The position numbers and the translations under genes are program-made. A stretch of DNA of 64,000 nucleotides from Stenotrophomonas aracearum (GTDB lineage Bacteria; Pseudomonadota; Gammaproteobacteria; Xanthomonadales; Xanthomonadaceae), in NCBI RefSeq assembly GCF_031834615.1, contig NZ_CP115543.1, forward strand, positions 1,065,001-1,129,000, given 5' to 3'. Positions 46,989 to 57,710 of this stretch are shown here, piece after piece. Each line of letters opens with the position of its first letter. Within the stretch, counting starts at the first letter, position 1. The notes beneath the pieces were generated by a model that saw only the letters and a program-made list of their open reading frames with translations, had not been told where the DNA came from and did no database searches.

Positions 46989-49310
46989 TCAGAAGCGGAA
47001 GTCGGCGCTGAACAGCACGCTGCGCGGAACGCCCGGGGTGTAACGGTAGCCGCTCTTGTTGATCGCGGCCACATACTGCTTGTCGAACAGGTTGTAGGCG
47101 TTCAAACGCAGCACCAGGTGGTCGTTGATCGCGTACGAGGCGACCGCGTCATACACCGTGTACGACTTGGTGAAAGCCGGCGTACCGACTGCACCGTCGG
47201 TGCCGCGATGCATCTGGCCCGCGTAGCGTACGCCACCGCCCAGGGTCAGCCCGAACGGGAAGGTGTAGCTGGTCCAGCTGGTGAAGGTCGCGCCCGGGGT
47301 GTAGGTCAGGTTGCGGGTGCCGTCGGCGGCCACGTTGGCGCCTTCTTCCACTTCGGTGTCCAGGTGGCTGTAGCCGGCCGACACCGACCAGTTGTCGGTG
47401 ATGCGGCCCACGGTGGAAACTTCGATGCCCTGCACCGACTTCTTGCCGGTCTGGGTCGGGTTGCCGGCGTCGTCCAGCACCTGGGTGTTGATCTCGTTGC
47501 TGACCTCGGTCCTGAACAGCGCCACGTTGAAGGCCAGCGCGTCCTCCAGGAATGCCCACTTGGTGCCCACTTCCAGGGTCTTGGCCTTCTGCGGGTCCAG
47601 GCTGGGGTTGTCGGCGCTGCTGGCCGAGCTGCTCAGCTGGAAGTTGCTGCCGCCCGGGGGCTGCTGCGACAGCGCGTAATTGCCGTACAGGCTGACGATG
47701 CTGCCCACCTTGTACACCGCGCCCAGCTTCCAGTTCAGCAGGGTGTCGCTGTGCTCCAGCGACGGGTTGGCGAGTACCGTGCCGACCGGACTGCTGCCGC
47801 ACGCCGGGCCACGCCCGCCGCATACGGCCGCACTCTGGTACTCGGTCTTGTAGTGGTCCGCGCGCAGACCGGCCGTGACCAGGAAGCTCTCGGTGAAGTG
47901 CAGGGTGTCGAACAGGTACACCGACGAGGTGGTGGTCTTGCCGCGGGTGTCGGCGCCGTTGTGCGCCCAGGTCAGGCCGGTGGCATTCCAGTCCGGGTTG
48001 TACAGGTTGGCAGCCGACCAGGTGGTGCCGTTGGTGGCGGCCTGCCCGAAGGTCTTGAGCTCTTCGCGGGTGAATTCCAGCCCGGTGCTCAGGTTGTGCG
48101 CGATGGCACCGGTGTTGAAGTCCGCGCGCAGGTTGAGCTGGTCGGTAAGGATGGTGTTCTGCTGGTCCTTGAAGGTCGGCAGGCTGCGCGCGATCGTGTA
48201 GGTGTCCAGGTTGTTGCGGTCGGTGTAGCGGATGTTGCCGGTCGGGGCGCCATTGGCACCGCGCGTGCCGGTGCCCATGAACGCGGTCAGCAGGTAGTCC
48301 TGGTCGGTACGGCCCCAGCGCGCGGTGTTGGTTAGCTGCAGGCCGTCGTTGAAGTCGTGTTCGATCCGGAACGTGGCCATCTTCGCGGTGACATCGTCAT
48401 GGTCGGCGCGGGTGCCGTAGAAATTTTCCGGGTTCACGGGGTGGCCGGCCAGCTGTTCCAGGGTCGGCTGCGGGGTCCAGCCCGGCAGGCCCAGCGTCGG
48501 CACGCCGCCGTCGGGCACGTTCTGCTGGTCCACGTACAGCAGGTTGAGGATGTAGCGGGTGTTGCTGTCCAGCCCGAACACCAGCGACGGCGCGATGCCC
48601 CAGCGCGAATTGTTGACGTGGTCGCGGCCCGGCTGGTCGCTGTCCTGCCACATGGCGTTGAGGCGCAGCGCGCTGCTGGCGCCCAGGGCCTGGTTCCAGT
48701 CGGCGGTACCGCGCAGCTGGCTGTCGCTGCCCGCGGAGAGGGTGCCGCTGACCGCGTCATGCAGGTTGGCCTGCTTGCTCACCATGTTGATCGAGCCGGT
48801 CGGTGCCGAGCGGCCGTTGTCGGTGCCGGCCGGACCCTTGGACACTTCCACCTGCTCGGTGTTGAACACATCGCGCGAGATCGACCCGACGTCGCGCACA
48901 CCGTCCACGAAGATGCTGCTGGAGGTGTCGAAGCCGCGCATGAAGATGCTGTCGCCGGTGTTGGTGTTGCCGTTCTCGCCGACATAGAACGTGCCCACGC
49001 CCGGGCTGTTGCGCAGTGCATCGGTCAGGGTGGTCGCGCCCTGCTGGGTGAACAGGTCGCGGGTGATGACCTGGATGGTCTGCGGGGTGTCCTGCAGCGG
49101 CTGGGTGAACTTGGGCGAGGCGACCTTGTCGGCCTTGAAGCCGCGCGTGGCCAGCACGTGCACCTGGTCCAGCGTCTGCGCCGTGGTGTCGTTGGACTGG
49201 GCCTGCGCAGCCACGGGCAGCACGGCCAGGCTGAGGCCGGTCACCAGGCTGGCGGTGGCCAGGCTGGCGGCGCTGCGGGCGGGGGAGGAGTGCTTGCGGC
49301 TCTTGATCAT
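46989..49310 (-). CDS. fiu: TonB-dependent catecholate siderophore receptor, Fiu/PiuA-like
   Basis: A 773-residue outer-membrane receptor from the ATG at 49310; a longer frame to 49358 is possible. A signal peptide ends near AQAQ. Plug features: [77 protein letters not shown]-terminal Phe. These match the Fiu/PiuA group that imports monomeric catechols and cefiderocol-like drugs. Followed by piuC 20 bp later. Confidence 0.93.
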   Translation of the reverse strand: MIKSRKHSSPARSAASLATASLVTGLSLAVLPVAAQAQSNDTTAQTLDQVHVLATRGFKADKVASPKFTQPLQDTPQTIQVITRDLFTQQGATTLTDALRNSPGVGTFYVGENGNTNTGDSIFMRGFDTSSSIFVDGVRDVGSISRDVFNTEQVEVSKGPAGTDNGRSAPTGSINMVSKQANLHDAVSGTLSAGSDSQLRGTADWNQALGASSALRLNAMWQDSDQPGRDHVNNSRWGIAPSLVFGLDSNTRYILNLLYVDQQNVPDGGVPTLGLPGWTPQPTLEQLAGHPVNPENFYGTRADHDDVTAKMATFRIEHDFNDGLQLTNTARWGRTDQDYLLTAFMGTGTRGANGAPTGNIRYTDRNNLDTYTIARSLPTFKDQQNTILTDQLNLRADFNTGAIAHNLSTGLEFTREELKTFGQAATNGTTWSAANLYNPDWNATGLTWAHNGADTRGKTTTSSVYLFDTLHFTESFLVTAGLRADHYKTEYQSAAVCGGRGPACGSSPVGTVLANPSLEHSDTLLNWKLGAVYKVGSIVSLYGNYALSQQPPGGSNFQLSSSASSADNPSLDPQKAKTLEVGTKWAFLEDALAFNVALFRTEVSNEINTQVLDDAGNPTQTGKKSVQGIEVSTVGRITDNWSVSAGYSHLDTEVEEGANVAADGTRNLTYTPGATFTSWTSYTFPFGLTLGGGVRYAGQMHRGTDGAVGTPAFTKSYTVYDAVASYAINDHLVLRLNAYNLFDKQYVAAINKSGYRYTPGVPRSVLFSADFRF

Positions 49311-49466
49311 GGTGGTTGAAGACCTGGAAACGGATGAAGGGAAGCCGCGTACACGCACGAGGGGATGCGCGCACGCAGGAGCATGGACGGTCGATCGGAT
49401 ACGGAAAGAGGTCGTGCGGACAGCAGTCAGCGGCGCGCGCGGCAGCAGGCCCGCGCGGCGGGTCGA

Positions 49467-49862
49467 TTAGGCGCGGACGGGAGGCGCCTGGGACGGGTGC
49501 GAGCGCAGCGGGCGCGCCGGCAGGGAGAACGGTGGCGGAACAGCAGGCGTCGCGGTACTGCCTGCACCGGACAGCAGGCGCAGTGTCCAGACCGGCGCGC
49601 CGGTTTTGCCGGGTCGACCGGTTTCCGCTTCCTTTTCGCCGGCCACGCAGGCATGCACGGCGGCGTTGAGTCGGCCGGGCATGGGGGCGCCGGATTGACT
49701 GTGGTCTTCGCCTGATGCGGCGCGGACCCCGGGCCCTGCCGATCCGGCCGCCGCATCCAGGCCCGGCCAGCCGATGAAGGCGGCAAGCAGGCAGAACATC
49801 GCCGCTGCAGTCAGCAGCAGCGGGGTCCAGCGGGCGGGGGCGGCGTCTCGGGCGGAAGCCAT
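49467..49862 (-). CDS. Small membrane-anchored protein before the Fiu-like receptor
   Basis: A 131-residue protein with one hydrophobic segment (about 13-31, LLLTAAAMFCLLAAFIGW) and a Gly/Ala/Pro-rich remainder. No family recognised. A Fur-like site lies 50 bp upstream and the receptor starts 156 bp downstream with no obvious promoter between them. Its architecture and position parallel the 45688 gene. Competing frames overlap it, so confidence is moderate. Confidence 0.45.
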   Translation of the reverse strand: MASARDAAPARWTPLLLTAAAMFCLLAAFIGWPGLDAAAGSAGPGVRAASGEDHSQSGAPMPGRLNAAVHACVAGEKEAETGRPGKTGAPVWTLRLLSGAGSTATPAVPPPFSLPARPLRSHPSQAPPVRA

Positions 49863-49912
49863 GAGGCGGGGATCGGTCAGGCCGGGGCGGCGAAGAACGC
49901 TAAATTAACAGA

Positions 49913-49931
49913 AACAATAATGATTCGCATC
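49913..49931 (-). promoter_or_regulatory. Fur-box-like site before the Fiu/PiuC transcript
   Basis: AACAATAATGATTCGCATC agrees with the Fur consensus at about 13 of 19 positions, in an AT-rich island within very GC-rich sequence. It sits 50 bp before the first gene of the receptor transcript. Confidence 0.6.
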
Positions 49932-49996
49932 CGCGATCATGTCGTCATCATCCCCGTTCTGGCACTGAACAGGGGTGGATATCGAAAACTGTGGAC

Positions 49997-50329
49997 TCAG
50001 TCGCGGTCGTCGCGGGTCCAGACCGCGTCGTGCTCCCGCTTCACCGGGAACTTCGACACCGGGCTGTAGGCCGGTGCGCACAGGGCGCGGCCGTCACGCA
50101 CGTCGAAGCGCGCGCTGTGCAGCACGCACTCGATGCTGCCCTCGGTGGTGTCGAAGGTGCCCGAGGACAGCTCGAACTCCTCATGCGTGCACTGGTCTTC
50201 CAGCGCGTACAGCTCGCCGTCCAGGTTGAACACCACGATCGGCGTGCCGGTGACCTCGTCGAAGGTGCTCTTCATCTCGCCCGGCAGCAGCTCGGCCGTG
50301 GCGCAGACGAAGGTCCAGGTCTCGCTCAT
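49997..50329 (-). CDS. Rieske [2Fe-2S] ferredoxin-like protein
   Basis: A 110-residue soluble Rieske protein of the non-heme-oxygenase ferredoxin group. Cluster ligands Cys47-x-His49 (DQCTHEE) and Cys68-x2-His71 (IECVLHSARFD) are intact. No oxygenase is nearby; in xanthomonads such a gene commonly trails the suf genes, so it may serve Fe-S biogenesis or be a general electron carrier. Overlaps the GNAT gene by 4 bp. Confidence 0.92.
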   Translation of the reverse strand: MSETWTFVCATAELLPGEMKSTFDEVTGTPIVVFNLDGELYALEDQCTHEEFELSSGTFDTTEGSIECVLHSARFDVRDGRALCAPAYSPVSKFPVKREHDAVWTRDDRD

Positions 50330-50862
50330 GCGTGTGCCGCCAGCGGCTTTTCCAGCACTTCGAAGCGCAGGTCATCGCGCTTGGGAATGCCGAAGCGCTC
50401 GTCGCCGTAGGGGAACGGCTTCTTGATCCCGGTGCGCTGGTAGCCGCGGCGCTCGTAGAAGGCGATCAGCTCGTCGCGGATGTCGATCACCGTCATCTGC
50501 ATCACCGGCACCGCCCATTCGCGCGCGGCATGCGCTTCGGCGGCGTCCATCACCTGCTTGCCGATGCCGCCGCCCTGCTGGGCCGGGTCGACCGAGAACA
50601 TGCCGAAGTAGCCCTTGCCCTGGTCATCGGCGACGTGGGCGCAGGCCAGCAGCTGGCCGTCGCGTTCGGCCAGCAGCACGGTGCTGCGCGGGCGCTCGAT
50701 ATCGGCCTGCAGGCCGGTGGCGTCGATGCGCGCGCCGTCCAGCATGTCTGCTTCGGTGGTCCAGCCGGCGCGGCTGGCGTCGCCGCGGTAGGCCGAGGTG
50801 ACCAGGGTGATCAGGGCGGGAATGTCGGCCAGCGTGGCCGCACGGAAGGTCAGGGTGCTCAT
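50326..50862 (-). CDS. GNAT-family N-acetyltransferase
   Basis: A 178-residue acetyltransferase. The acetyl-CoA binding core is visible as YFGMFSVDPAQQGGGIGKQVMDAAEAHA, then the typical MTVIDIRDELIAFYERRGYQRTG. Substrate unknown. It is coupled to the Rieske gene by a 4-bp overlap, and together they probably form the tail of a suf-linked group interrupted by tonB. Confidence 0.88.
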   Translation of the reverse strand: MSTLTFRAATLADIPALITLVTSAYRGDASRAGWTTEADMLDGARIDATGLQADIERPRSTVLLAERDGQLLACAHVADDQGKGYFGMFSVDPAQQGGGIGKQVMDAAEAHAAREWAVPVMQMTVIDIRDELIAFYERRGYQRTGIKKPFPYGDERFGIPKRDDLRFEVLEKPLAAHA

Positions 50863-50913
50863 GCCGTCATTCTAGTGGCGGCTGCCAGTGGCGGGTAGTT
50901 CGGCGGCGCGGGC

Positions 50914-51630
50914 TCAGCGGATGAAGAACTCGACCGGGAATGACAGTTCCACCGGCGCCGGCCGGTCGTCCGGGACGGCCGGCAGCGGTTCGGCGCGGCG
51001 GAAGGTATCCAGCGCGGCCTGGTCCAGCATCGCGTACCCGGAGCTCGTCTCCACCGACAGCGCCAGCAGGTGTCCGTCGCGGGACAGGCTGACCCGTACC
51101 TGCACCACGCCTTCGTGGCGGCGCGCGCGTGCGGCATGCGGGTAGCGGCGGAAGCGCTCCAGTTGGGCCATGACCCGGCCTTCCCAGCTGTCGCGACCGG
51201 GCGTGGCTTCGCTCGGGCCGGGCGGCAATGGCGGGCTGGGCGGTGAGGCGGCAACGGAGGCCTGTTGCTGCAGTGGCGCAGGAGGGTCGGTTCTGGGCTG
51301 CGGCGGAGTAGGCGGCGGGATGACCCAGTTGGCGGCGTCTCGCGGCGGCGTTTTCGGAAGATCGCGCGGCGGCTCGGGCTTCTGGTGCTGTACGGCGGCG
51401 GCCATGCTTGGCGTGGGCGCGATGATGTCTTCCAGCGGCACCTGGGGCGCGCGCGGAGGCAGCAGGAGGAGCTGGGTGCGGTCGGCGGGTGGAGGCACGA
51501 GCGGGCGCGTGCTGCTGGTGTGGCTCCAGAGCAGGAGTGCCAGGGCGGCTGCGTGGGCGAGTGCCGTGATGGTCGCAGCGAGTGCTTGGGCGTGGCGCTC
51601 GAAAAACGGGACTGCTGCGACCGACGACAT
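50914..51630 (-). CDS. tonB: Energy transducer TonB
   Basis: A 238-residue inner-membrane protein linking ExbBD proton motive force to outer-membrane receptors. N-terminal TM helix (about 17-36, ALAATITALAHAAALALLLW), a Pro-rich spacer (about 45-145), and the C-terminal TonB domain (about 150-238; MAQLERFRRYPHAARARRHEGVVQVRVSL, YAMLDQAALDTFRRAEPLP). No exbB/exbD adjoin. A very good Fur box lies 12 bp upstream. It sits between sufS and the GNAT/Rieske genes. Confidence 0.92.
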   Translation of the reverse strand: MSSVAAVPFFERHAQALAATITALAHAAALALLLWSHTSSTRPLVPPPADRTQLLLLPPRAPQVPLEDIIAPTPSMAAAVQHQKPEPPRDLPKTPPRDAANWVIPPPTPPQPRTDPPAPLQQQASVAASPPSPPLPPGPSEATPGRDSWEGRVMAQLERFRRYPHAARARRHEGVVQVRVSLSRDGHLLALSVETSSGYAMLDQAALDTFRRAEPLPAVPDDRPAPVELSFPVEFFIR

Positions 51631-51641
51631 TCGAGATCATT

Positions 51642-51660
51642 AATGAGAAGAGTTCTCATT
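51642..51660 (-). promoter_or_regulatory. Strong Fur-box-like palindrome before tonB
   Basis: AATGAGAAGAGTTCTCATT is a near-perfect inverted repeat and matches the Fur consensus at about 16 of 19 positions. Only 12 bp separate it from the tonB start, so bound Fur would cover the promoter or ribosome site. Confidence 0.8.
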
Positions 51661-51703
51661 ATTGCACGAGCCATTCCCGGCATGGAACGTTGAAGCATCG
51701 GGA

Positions 51704-51792
51704 GGGCCGGCCAGCGGCCGGCGCTACCGGTAGTCGGTCGATTCGGTGGTGCGGTCGATCAACGGTAGCGCACGACCGTTGGTCGTGCGGCC
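51704..51792. repeat. GTAG palindromes between tonB and sufS
   Basis: An inverted GCCGGCC-type unit (51704-51726) and a forward unit with GCACGACC stem (51765-51792). The second lies right at the sufS stop (51798) and may end the suf transcript. Confidence 0.7.
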
Positions 51793-51797
51793 CCGGC

Positions 51798-53054
51798 TCA
51801 GCCGAGCAGCTTGCGTACCTTGTTCAATGCGGCGATGAAGCGCTCGATTTCGGCGTGCGTGTTGTAGAACGCCAGCGACGCGCGGCAGGTGGCCGCTACG
51901 CCGTAGTACTGCAGCAGCGGGTGCGCGCAGTGCTGGCCGGAGCGGATCGCGACGCCTTCCAGGTCGAGCAGGGTGGCCAGGTCGTGGGCATGGGCGCCTT
52001 CGATCAGGAAGGAGACGACCGCCGCCTTGTCCGGGGTGGTGCCGAACATGCGCAGGCCGTCGATCTTGCCGAGTTCTTCGGTGAAGTGCGCAAGCAGTTC
52101 GCCTTCGCGCGCTTCCACGTGCTCCAGGCCCAGCGACTCCAGATAGTCCACTGCTACGCCGAGGCCTATGAAACCGGCAATGTTCGGGGTGCCGGCTTCG
52201 AACTTGTGCGGGGCATCGCTGAAGACCGTGCCTTCGAAGCTGACTTCCTTGATCATCTCACCACCGCCGAGGAAGGGCGGCATGGCATCGAGGTGCTCGC
52301 GCTTTGCCCACAGCGCGCCGGTGCCGGTCGGGCCGCACATCTTGTGGCCGGTGATGGCGTAGAAGTCGCAGCCGATGGCGGCAATGTCGACCTTGCGATG
52401 CGGAACGGCCTGCGAGCCATCGACCACGGTGATGATGCCGCGCTTGCGCGCTTCACGGCAGATCTCGCGGACCGGGTTCACGGTGCCGAGCACGTTGGAG
52501 ACGTGGGCCACGGCGAGCAGCTTGACCTCGGGGGTCATCGCCTTGCGCAGCGCGTCCAGGTCGAGCGCGCCCTCGGGGGTGATCTCGGCCACGCGGATGG
52601 TGGCGCCGGTGCGCTGGGCGACGAGCTGCCACGGCACGATGTTGGCGTGGTGCTCCATGCGCGAGACCAGGATCACGTCGCCGGCCTTCAGGCGCGGCAG
52701 CGCCCACGAATAGGCCACCAGGTTGATCGCGAAGGTGGTGCCGCTGCACAGCACCAGCTCGCTGGCGCGCACGTTGAGGAAGCGCGCCAGCTTGGTGCGC
52801 GCGCCCTCGTAGGCGTCGGTGGCCTCAGTGCCCAGCGCGTGTACCGCGCGGCTCACGTTGGCGTTGTAGCGCCGGTAATACTCGTCCACCGCGCCGATCA
52901 CCTGCACCGGCTTCTGTCCGGTGTTGGCGTTGTCGAAGTACACCAGCGGCTTGCCGTGTACTTCCCGCATCAGCAGCGGGAAGTCCAGGCGCACGCGGTC
53001 CCAGTCGGGCGCGACCGCTGTATCGGTCGCCGGACGCGGGGTGGAGAGGTTCAT
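51798..53054 (-). CDS. sufS: Cysteine desulfurase SufS
   Basis: A 418-residue PLP enzyme mobilising sulfur from cysteine for Fe-S assembly. The PLP Lys238 is in AITGHKMCGPTG and the active Cys376 in IRSGQHCAHP, the group II (SufS) form; the second residue of the usual RSGHHCA is Gln. DNANTGQKPVQVI and MEHHANIVPW are standard. No sufE or sufU is adjacent in the window. Overlaps sufD by 4 bp. Confidence 0.96.
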   Translation of the reverse strand: MNLSTPRPATDTAVAPDWDRVRLDFPLLMREVHGKPLVYFDNANTGQKPVQVIGAVDEYYRRYNANVSRAVHALGTEATDAYEGARTKLARFLNVRASELVLCSGTTFAINLVAYSWALPRLKAGDVILVSRMEHHANIVPWQLVAQRTGATIRVAEITPEGALDLDALRKAMTPEVKLLAVAHVSNVLGTVNPVREICREARKRGIITVVDGSQAVPHRKVDIAAIGCDFYAITGHKMCGPTGTGALWAKREHLDAMPPFLGGGEMIKEVSFEGTVFSDAPHKFEAGTPNIAGFIGLGVAVDYLESLGLEHVEAREGELLAHFTEELGKIDGLRMFGTTPDKAAVVSFLIEGAHAHDLATLLDLEGVAIRSGQHCAHPLLQYYGVAATCRASLAFYNTHAEIERFIAALNKVRKLLG

Positions 53055-54313
53055 GCCACGCCTGCCTTGGCCAGCGCGACGTCGAGCTGGCGGCGCAGCT
53101 GCTCGGTCAGGCGCGCGTCGAGCATGTTCAGCGGCTCATGGCAGAACGCGGCGCTGAGCAGCTGCTGTGCCTGCTCGGCCGGCAGGCCGCGCGAGCGCAG
53201 GTAGAACAGCGCGTTGGCGTCGAGCTGGCCCACAGTGGCGCCGTGCGCGGCCTTCACTTCATCTGCGTCGATCACCAGCGTGGGCTGGGTGTCGATCTCG
53301 GCGTCGGCCGAGAGCAGCAGGTTCTTGTTGGAGAGGTTGGCATCGGTGCCATCGGCGCCGGCCCGGATGTGGATGCCGCCGTGGAAGACCACGCGGCTGC
53401 GGTTGGCGGCGACGCCGCGCCAGACCATTTCCGAGGCGGTGTCGCGCGCGATGTGCTCGATGCCCAGGCGGGTGTCCACATGGCGGCGGCCATTGCCGAG
53501 CAGTACGCCATTGGCGGTGAGCTGGGCGTTGTCGCCTTCCAGGCGCACGTTGAGTTCATGGCGGCTGAGCGCGGCGCCCAGCTCCAGGTCCACGCGGCGG
53601 TACTGCGCGTCGCGGGCCAGCACGGCGTCGGTGCGCAGCAGGGTGGTGGCGCGGGCGCCGTCGGCCTGCACACGGGCATGCGAGAGCACCGCGTTCTTGG
53701 CCAGGTGCACGTGCACCAGGGTGTTGCCGAAGTGCGCAGCGTCGCCCAGGTCCAGGTGGTGTTCGACCACGCCGAGGGCGGCGCCGGCGCGCAGCTCGAT
53801 CAGGTGGCGATGGTGCCAGGCCAGGTCGGCGGCACCGGCGGCGCTGATGAAGACCAGCTGCAGCGGTGCTTCCACCTGCACGCCGTCGTCCACGCGCACC
53901 AGCACGCCTTCGTCGGCCAGCGCGGCGTTGAGCCGGGCGAAGATTTCTTCGCTGCGCTCGAAGCGGCGGCCAAGGAAGCGCAGGGCGTCGTCACCGGCGT
54001 GCAGCGCGGTAGACAGGGTCTGGACCTGCACGCCGTCGGGCAGTGTGGTGAGGTCGCTGTGCGCTTCGGACGGGCGGCCGTTGACGAACACCAGCCGCGG
54101 CGACGGGATGTCGGCCAGCAGGGCAGGGTCGATCTCCGGCGCGGCCAGCGGCGCCGGCTGGAAGCTGCGGCGTTCCAGCTGGCGCAGCGAGGTGTACTTC
54201 CAGGCTTCGCTGCGCGGGCCGGGCAGGCCGGCCTGCAGGGCCGCGTCGAGCTCGGCGCGGCGCGCGTCGCTGCCGCAGAAACCGGCGGCTAGGGAATCCA
54301 GCAGGGCGCTCAT
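53051..54313 (-). CDS. sufD: Fe-S cluster assembly scaffold protein SufD
   Basis: A 420-residue beta-helix protein that pairs with SufB in the SufBC2D scaffold. Family features: SEAWKYTSLRQLERRSF near the N-terminus and the C-terminal GATVGQLDANALFYLRSRGLPAEQAQQLL. It lacks the SufB extra motifs, so the SufD call is safe. Ends 1 bp into sufC. Confidence 0.95.
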   Translation of the reverse strand: MSALLDSLAAGFCGSDARRAELDAALQAGLPGPRSEAWKYTSLRQLERRSFQPAPLAAPEIDPALLADIPSPRLVFVNGRPSEAHSDLTTLPDGVQVQTLSTALHAGDDALRFLGRRFERSEEIFARLNAALADEGVLVRVDDGVQVEAPLQLVFISAAGAADLAWHHRHLIELRAGAALGVVEHHLDLGDAAHFGNTLVHVHLAKNAVLSHARVQADGARATTLLRTDAVLARDAQYRRVDLELGAALSRHELNVRLEGDNAQLTANGVLLGNGRRHVDTRLGIEHIARDTASEMVWRGVAANRSRVVFHGGIHIRAGADGTDANLSNKNLLLSADAEIDTQPTLVIDADEVKAAHGATVGQLDANALFYLRSRGLPAEQAQQLLSAAFCHEPLNMLDARLTEQLRRQLDVALAKAGVA

Positions 54314-55077
54314 CAGACCGCTGCCTCCGGCACCACGCGGTCCTTCAGGAAGTGGTAGCCGTGCGCTTCCAGTTCCAGGGCCAGCTCGGGGCCGCCGCTC
54401 TGCACGATCTTGCCGTCGGCCAGCACGTGCACCACGTCCGGCTTGATGTAGTCGAGCAGGCGCTGGTAGTGGGTAATCACCAGGAACGAACGGTCCGGCG
54501 AGCGCAGCGCGTTGACGCCGTCTGCCACGCTCTTCAGTGCGTCGATGTCCAGCCCGCTGTCGGTCTCGTCCAGGATCGCCAGCTTCGGTTCGAGCACGGC
54601 CAGCTGGAAGATCTCGTTGCGCTTCTTCTCGCCACCGGAGAAGCCTTCGTTGACGCCACGGTGCAGCAGTTCGTCCTTCAGGTGCAGCACGGCGAGCTTC
54701 TGGCGCACCAGCTTGAGGAACTGCATGGAGTCCAGTTCTTCCTCTCCGCGCGCCTTGCGCTGGGCGTTGAGCGCGGCGCGCAGGAAGTAGGTGTTGTTCA
54801 CGCCGGGGATTTCCACCGGGTACTGGAACGCCAGGAACAGGCCGGCGGCGGCGCGTTCTTCCGGGGCCAGCTCGAGCAGGTCGCGACCTTCGAACTGGAT
54901 GCTGCCTTCGCTGACGTCATAGCCATCGCGGCCGGCCAGCACGTTGCCCAGCGTGGACTTGCCGGCGCCGTTGGGGCCCATGATGGCGTGCACCTGGCCC
55001 GGCTTCACGTCCAGCGAGAGGCCCTTGAGGATTTCCTTGTCGCCGATGCGGGCGTGGAGGTTGTCAATCTTCAGCAT
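54313..55077 (-). CDS. sufC: Fe-S assembly ATPase SufC
   Basis: A 254-residue ABC-type ATPase of the Suf scaffold. Walker A GPNGAGKS (34-41), signature FSGGEKKRNEI, and Walker B LAILDETDSGLDID are typical of SufC rather than transporters. It follows sufB after 62 bp that contain a GTAG palindrome. Confidence 0.97.
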   Translation of the reverse strand: MLKIDNLHARIGDKEILKGLSLDVKPGQVHAIMGPNGAGKSTLGNVLAGRDGYDVSEGSIQFEGRDLLELAPEERAAAGLFLAFQYPVEIPGVNNTYFLRAALNAQRKARGEEELDSMQFLKLVRQKLAVLHLKDELLHRGVNEGFSGGEKKRNEIFQLAVLEPKLAILDETDSGLDIDALKSVADGVNALRSPDRSFLVITHYQRLLDYIKPDVVHVLADGKIVQSGGPELALELEAHGYHFLKDRVVPEAAV

Positions 55078-55090
55078 GATACGAATCCGG

Positions 55091-55112
55091 GTAGTGCCAC
55101 GCCCTGCGTGGC
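55091..55112 (+). repeat. GTAG palindrome in the sufB-sufC gap
   Basis: A GTAG-headed unit with stem GCCACGC and loop CCT. Its place inside the suf operon suggests it could set the ratio of sufB to sufCDS mRNA. Confidence 0.65.
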
Positions 55113-55139
55113 AAAAATGTAAATCAAAGGCGCGGCAGA

Positions 55140-56615
<1,476 letters not shown>

Positions 56616-56631
56616 GGGGGCTGCCTGTGGA

Positions 56632-57084
56632 TCAGGAGACGACATCCGCCGCGATCACGCGGCGGGGGGCGTCAACAAGGGGAAGAGGGGGCAGGATCTG
56701 CGCCAGGCTGACCTTGCGCAGTGCGTCGGACACCACGTCGTTGATCAGCCGCCAGCTGCTGCGCGCGCCGCACTGCAGCTCGCGTCCGCACTGGCTGTGG
56801 TCGTGCGCGCACTCGGTCAGGCCCAGCGGGCCCTCCATGGCTTCGACGATCTCGAACAGGCTGATCTGGTCGGCGGCGCGGGTCAGCCGGTAGCCGCCGC
56901 GCACGCCGCGCAGGCCTTCGACCAGGCCGGCCTGGGCCAGCGGCTTGAGCAGCTTGCTGACGGTGGGCGGCTCGAGGCGGGCATATTCAGCCAGTTCGGT
57001 CGCACTGAGCACCTCGCCCGGGCGCGCGGCAAGGACGGTCAGGACGACGGTGGCGTAATCGGTGAGCTTGGTGACGCGGAGCAT
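56632..57084 (-). CDS. Rrf2-family Fe-S regulator (IscR/SufR type)
   Basis: A 150-residue winged-helix regulator. The HTH part ([24 protein letters not shown]) is followed by three Cys at 92, 99 and 105, the spacing that binds a [2Fe-2S] cluster in IscR (92, 98, 104). It heads the suf operon and probably represses it when Fe-S status is good. Its end lies close to or inside the sufB start region. A good sigma-70 promoter with an overlapping inverted repeat precedes it. Confidence 0.92.
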   Translation of the reverse strand: MLRVTKLTDYATVVLTVLAARPGEVLSATELAEYARLEPPTVSKLLKPLAQAGLVEGLRGVRGGYRLTRAADQISLFEIVEAMEGPLGLTECAHDHSQCGRELQCGARSSWRLINDVVSDALRKVSLAQILPPLPLVDAPRRVIAADVVS

Positions 57085-57099
57085 GGGGAGGGCAGAGCC

Positions 57100-57143
57100 A
57101 TAAAGCGGACTGAAATTGTACGCTTTTATGCGCGGGCATCCAA
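57100..57143 (-). promoter_or_regulatory. suf operon promoter with inverted-repeat operator
   Basis: On the minus strand TTGGAT and TACAAT are spaced by 17 bp (57115-57143), a good sigma-70 promoter about 30 bp before the regulator start. The arms ATAAAGCG (57100-57107) and CGCTTTTAT (57121-57129) flank the -10 box, and the centre GACTGAAATT resembles half of an IscR type-1 site. Likely autoregulation point. Confidence 0.65.
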
Positions 57144-57216
57144 CCCGTCGTGTTCAGGTAGGCATCATCACGACTATTAAGCGAGAATCGACCATCCCAA
57201 CGTAACGGCCAGCCTG

Positions 57217-57684
57217 ATGCCCAAGAAGATCCAAGCCCGCAAATCCTCGATCCACGGCAATGGCGTGTTCGCGCTGGCGCCACTGAAGAAGGGCGAACGG
57301 GTCATCCAGTACAAGGGCCTGCTGCGCAGCCACGCCGATGTGGACGCCGATGATACCGGGGATGTGGAGAGCGGTCACACCTTCCTGTTCACCCTGAACG
57401 ACGACTATGTGATCGACGCCAACTACAAGGGCAACGATGCGCGCTGGTTGAACCACAGCTGCGACCCGAACTGCGAGGCGGTGATCGAGGAAGCCGAGGG
57501 CGACAACCGCCGCGAGGACAAGGTGTTCATCGAGGCGATCAAGGACATCGAGCCGGGCGCCGAGCTGACCTACAACTACGGCATCACCCTGGCCGAGCGC
57601 CACACCGCGCGCCTCAAGAAGATCTGGGAATGCCGCTGCGGCTCGAAGAAATGCACCGGGACGATGTTGCAGCCCAAGCGGTAA
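57217..57684 (+). CDS. SET-domain protein-lysine methyltransferase
   Basis: A 155-residue SET protein. SAM- and substrate-site motifs NHSCDPNCEA (79-88) and ELTYNYG (116-122) are intact, and a post-SET Cys cluster (Cys139, Cys141, Cys146 with Cys82) can bind zinc. Such short SET proteins occur in several bacteria and may target histone-like proteins or host chromatin; the target here is unknown. An HU-like Lys-rich protein encoded 2.4 kb away is one imaginable substrate. Confidence 0.93.
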   Translation: MPKKIQARKSSIHGNGVFALAPLKKGERVIQYKGLLRSHADVDADDTGDVESGHTFLFTLNDDYVIDANYKGNDARWLNHSCDPNCEAVIEEAEGDNRREDKVFIEAIKDIEPGAELTYNYGITLAERHTARLKKIWECRCGSKKCTGTMLQPKR

Positions 57685-57710
57685 ACGCCAAGGGCGTTTG
57701 CCGTTTGGGC

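Noticed and set aside
49427..49786. Alternative minus-strand frame overlapping the small gene before the Fiu-like receptor
   Set aside because: It lacks a membrane segment and begins with Pro/Arg-rich sequence; the 49467-49862 frame fits better with a signal-anchor and a Fur-like site 50 bp upstream.
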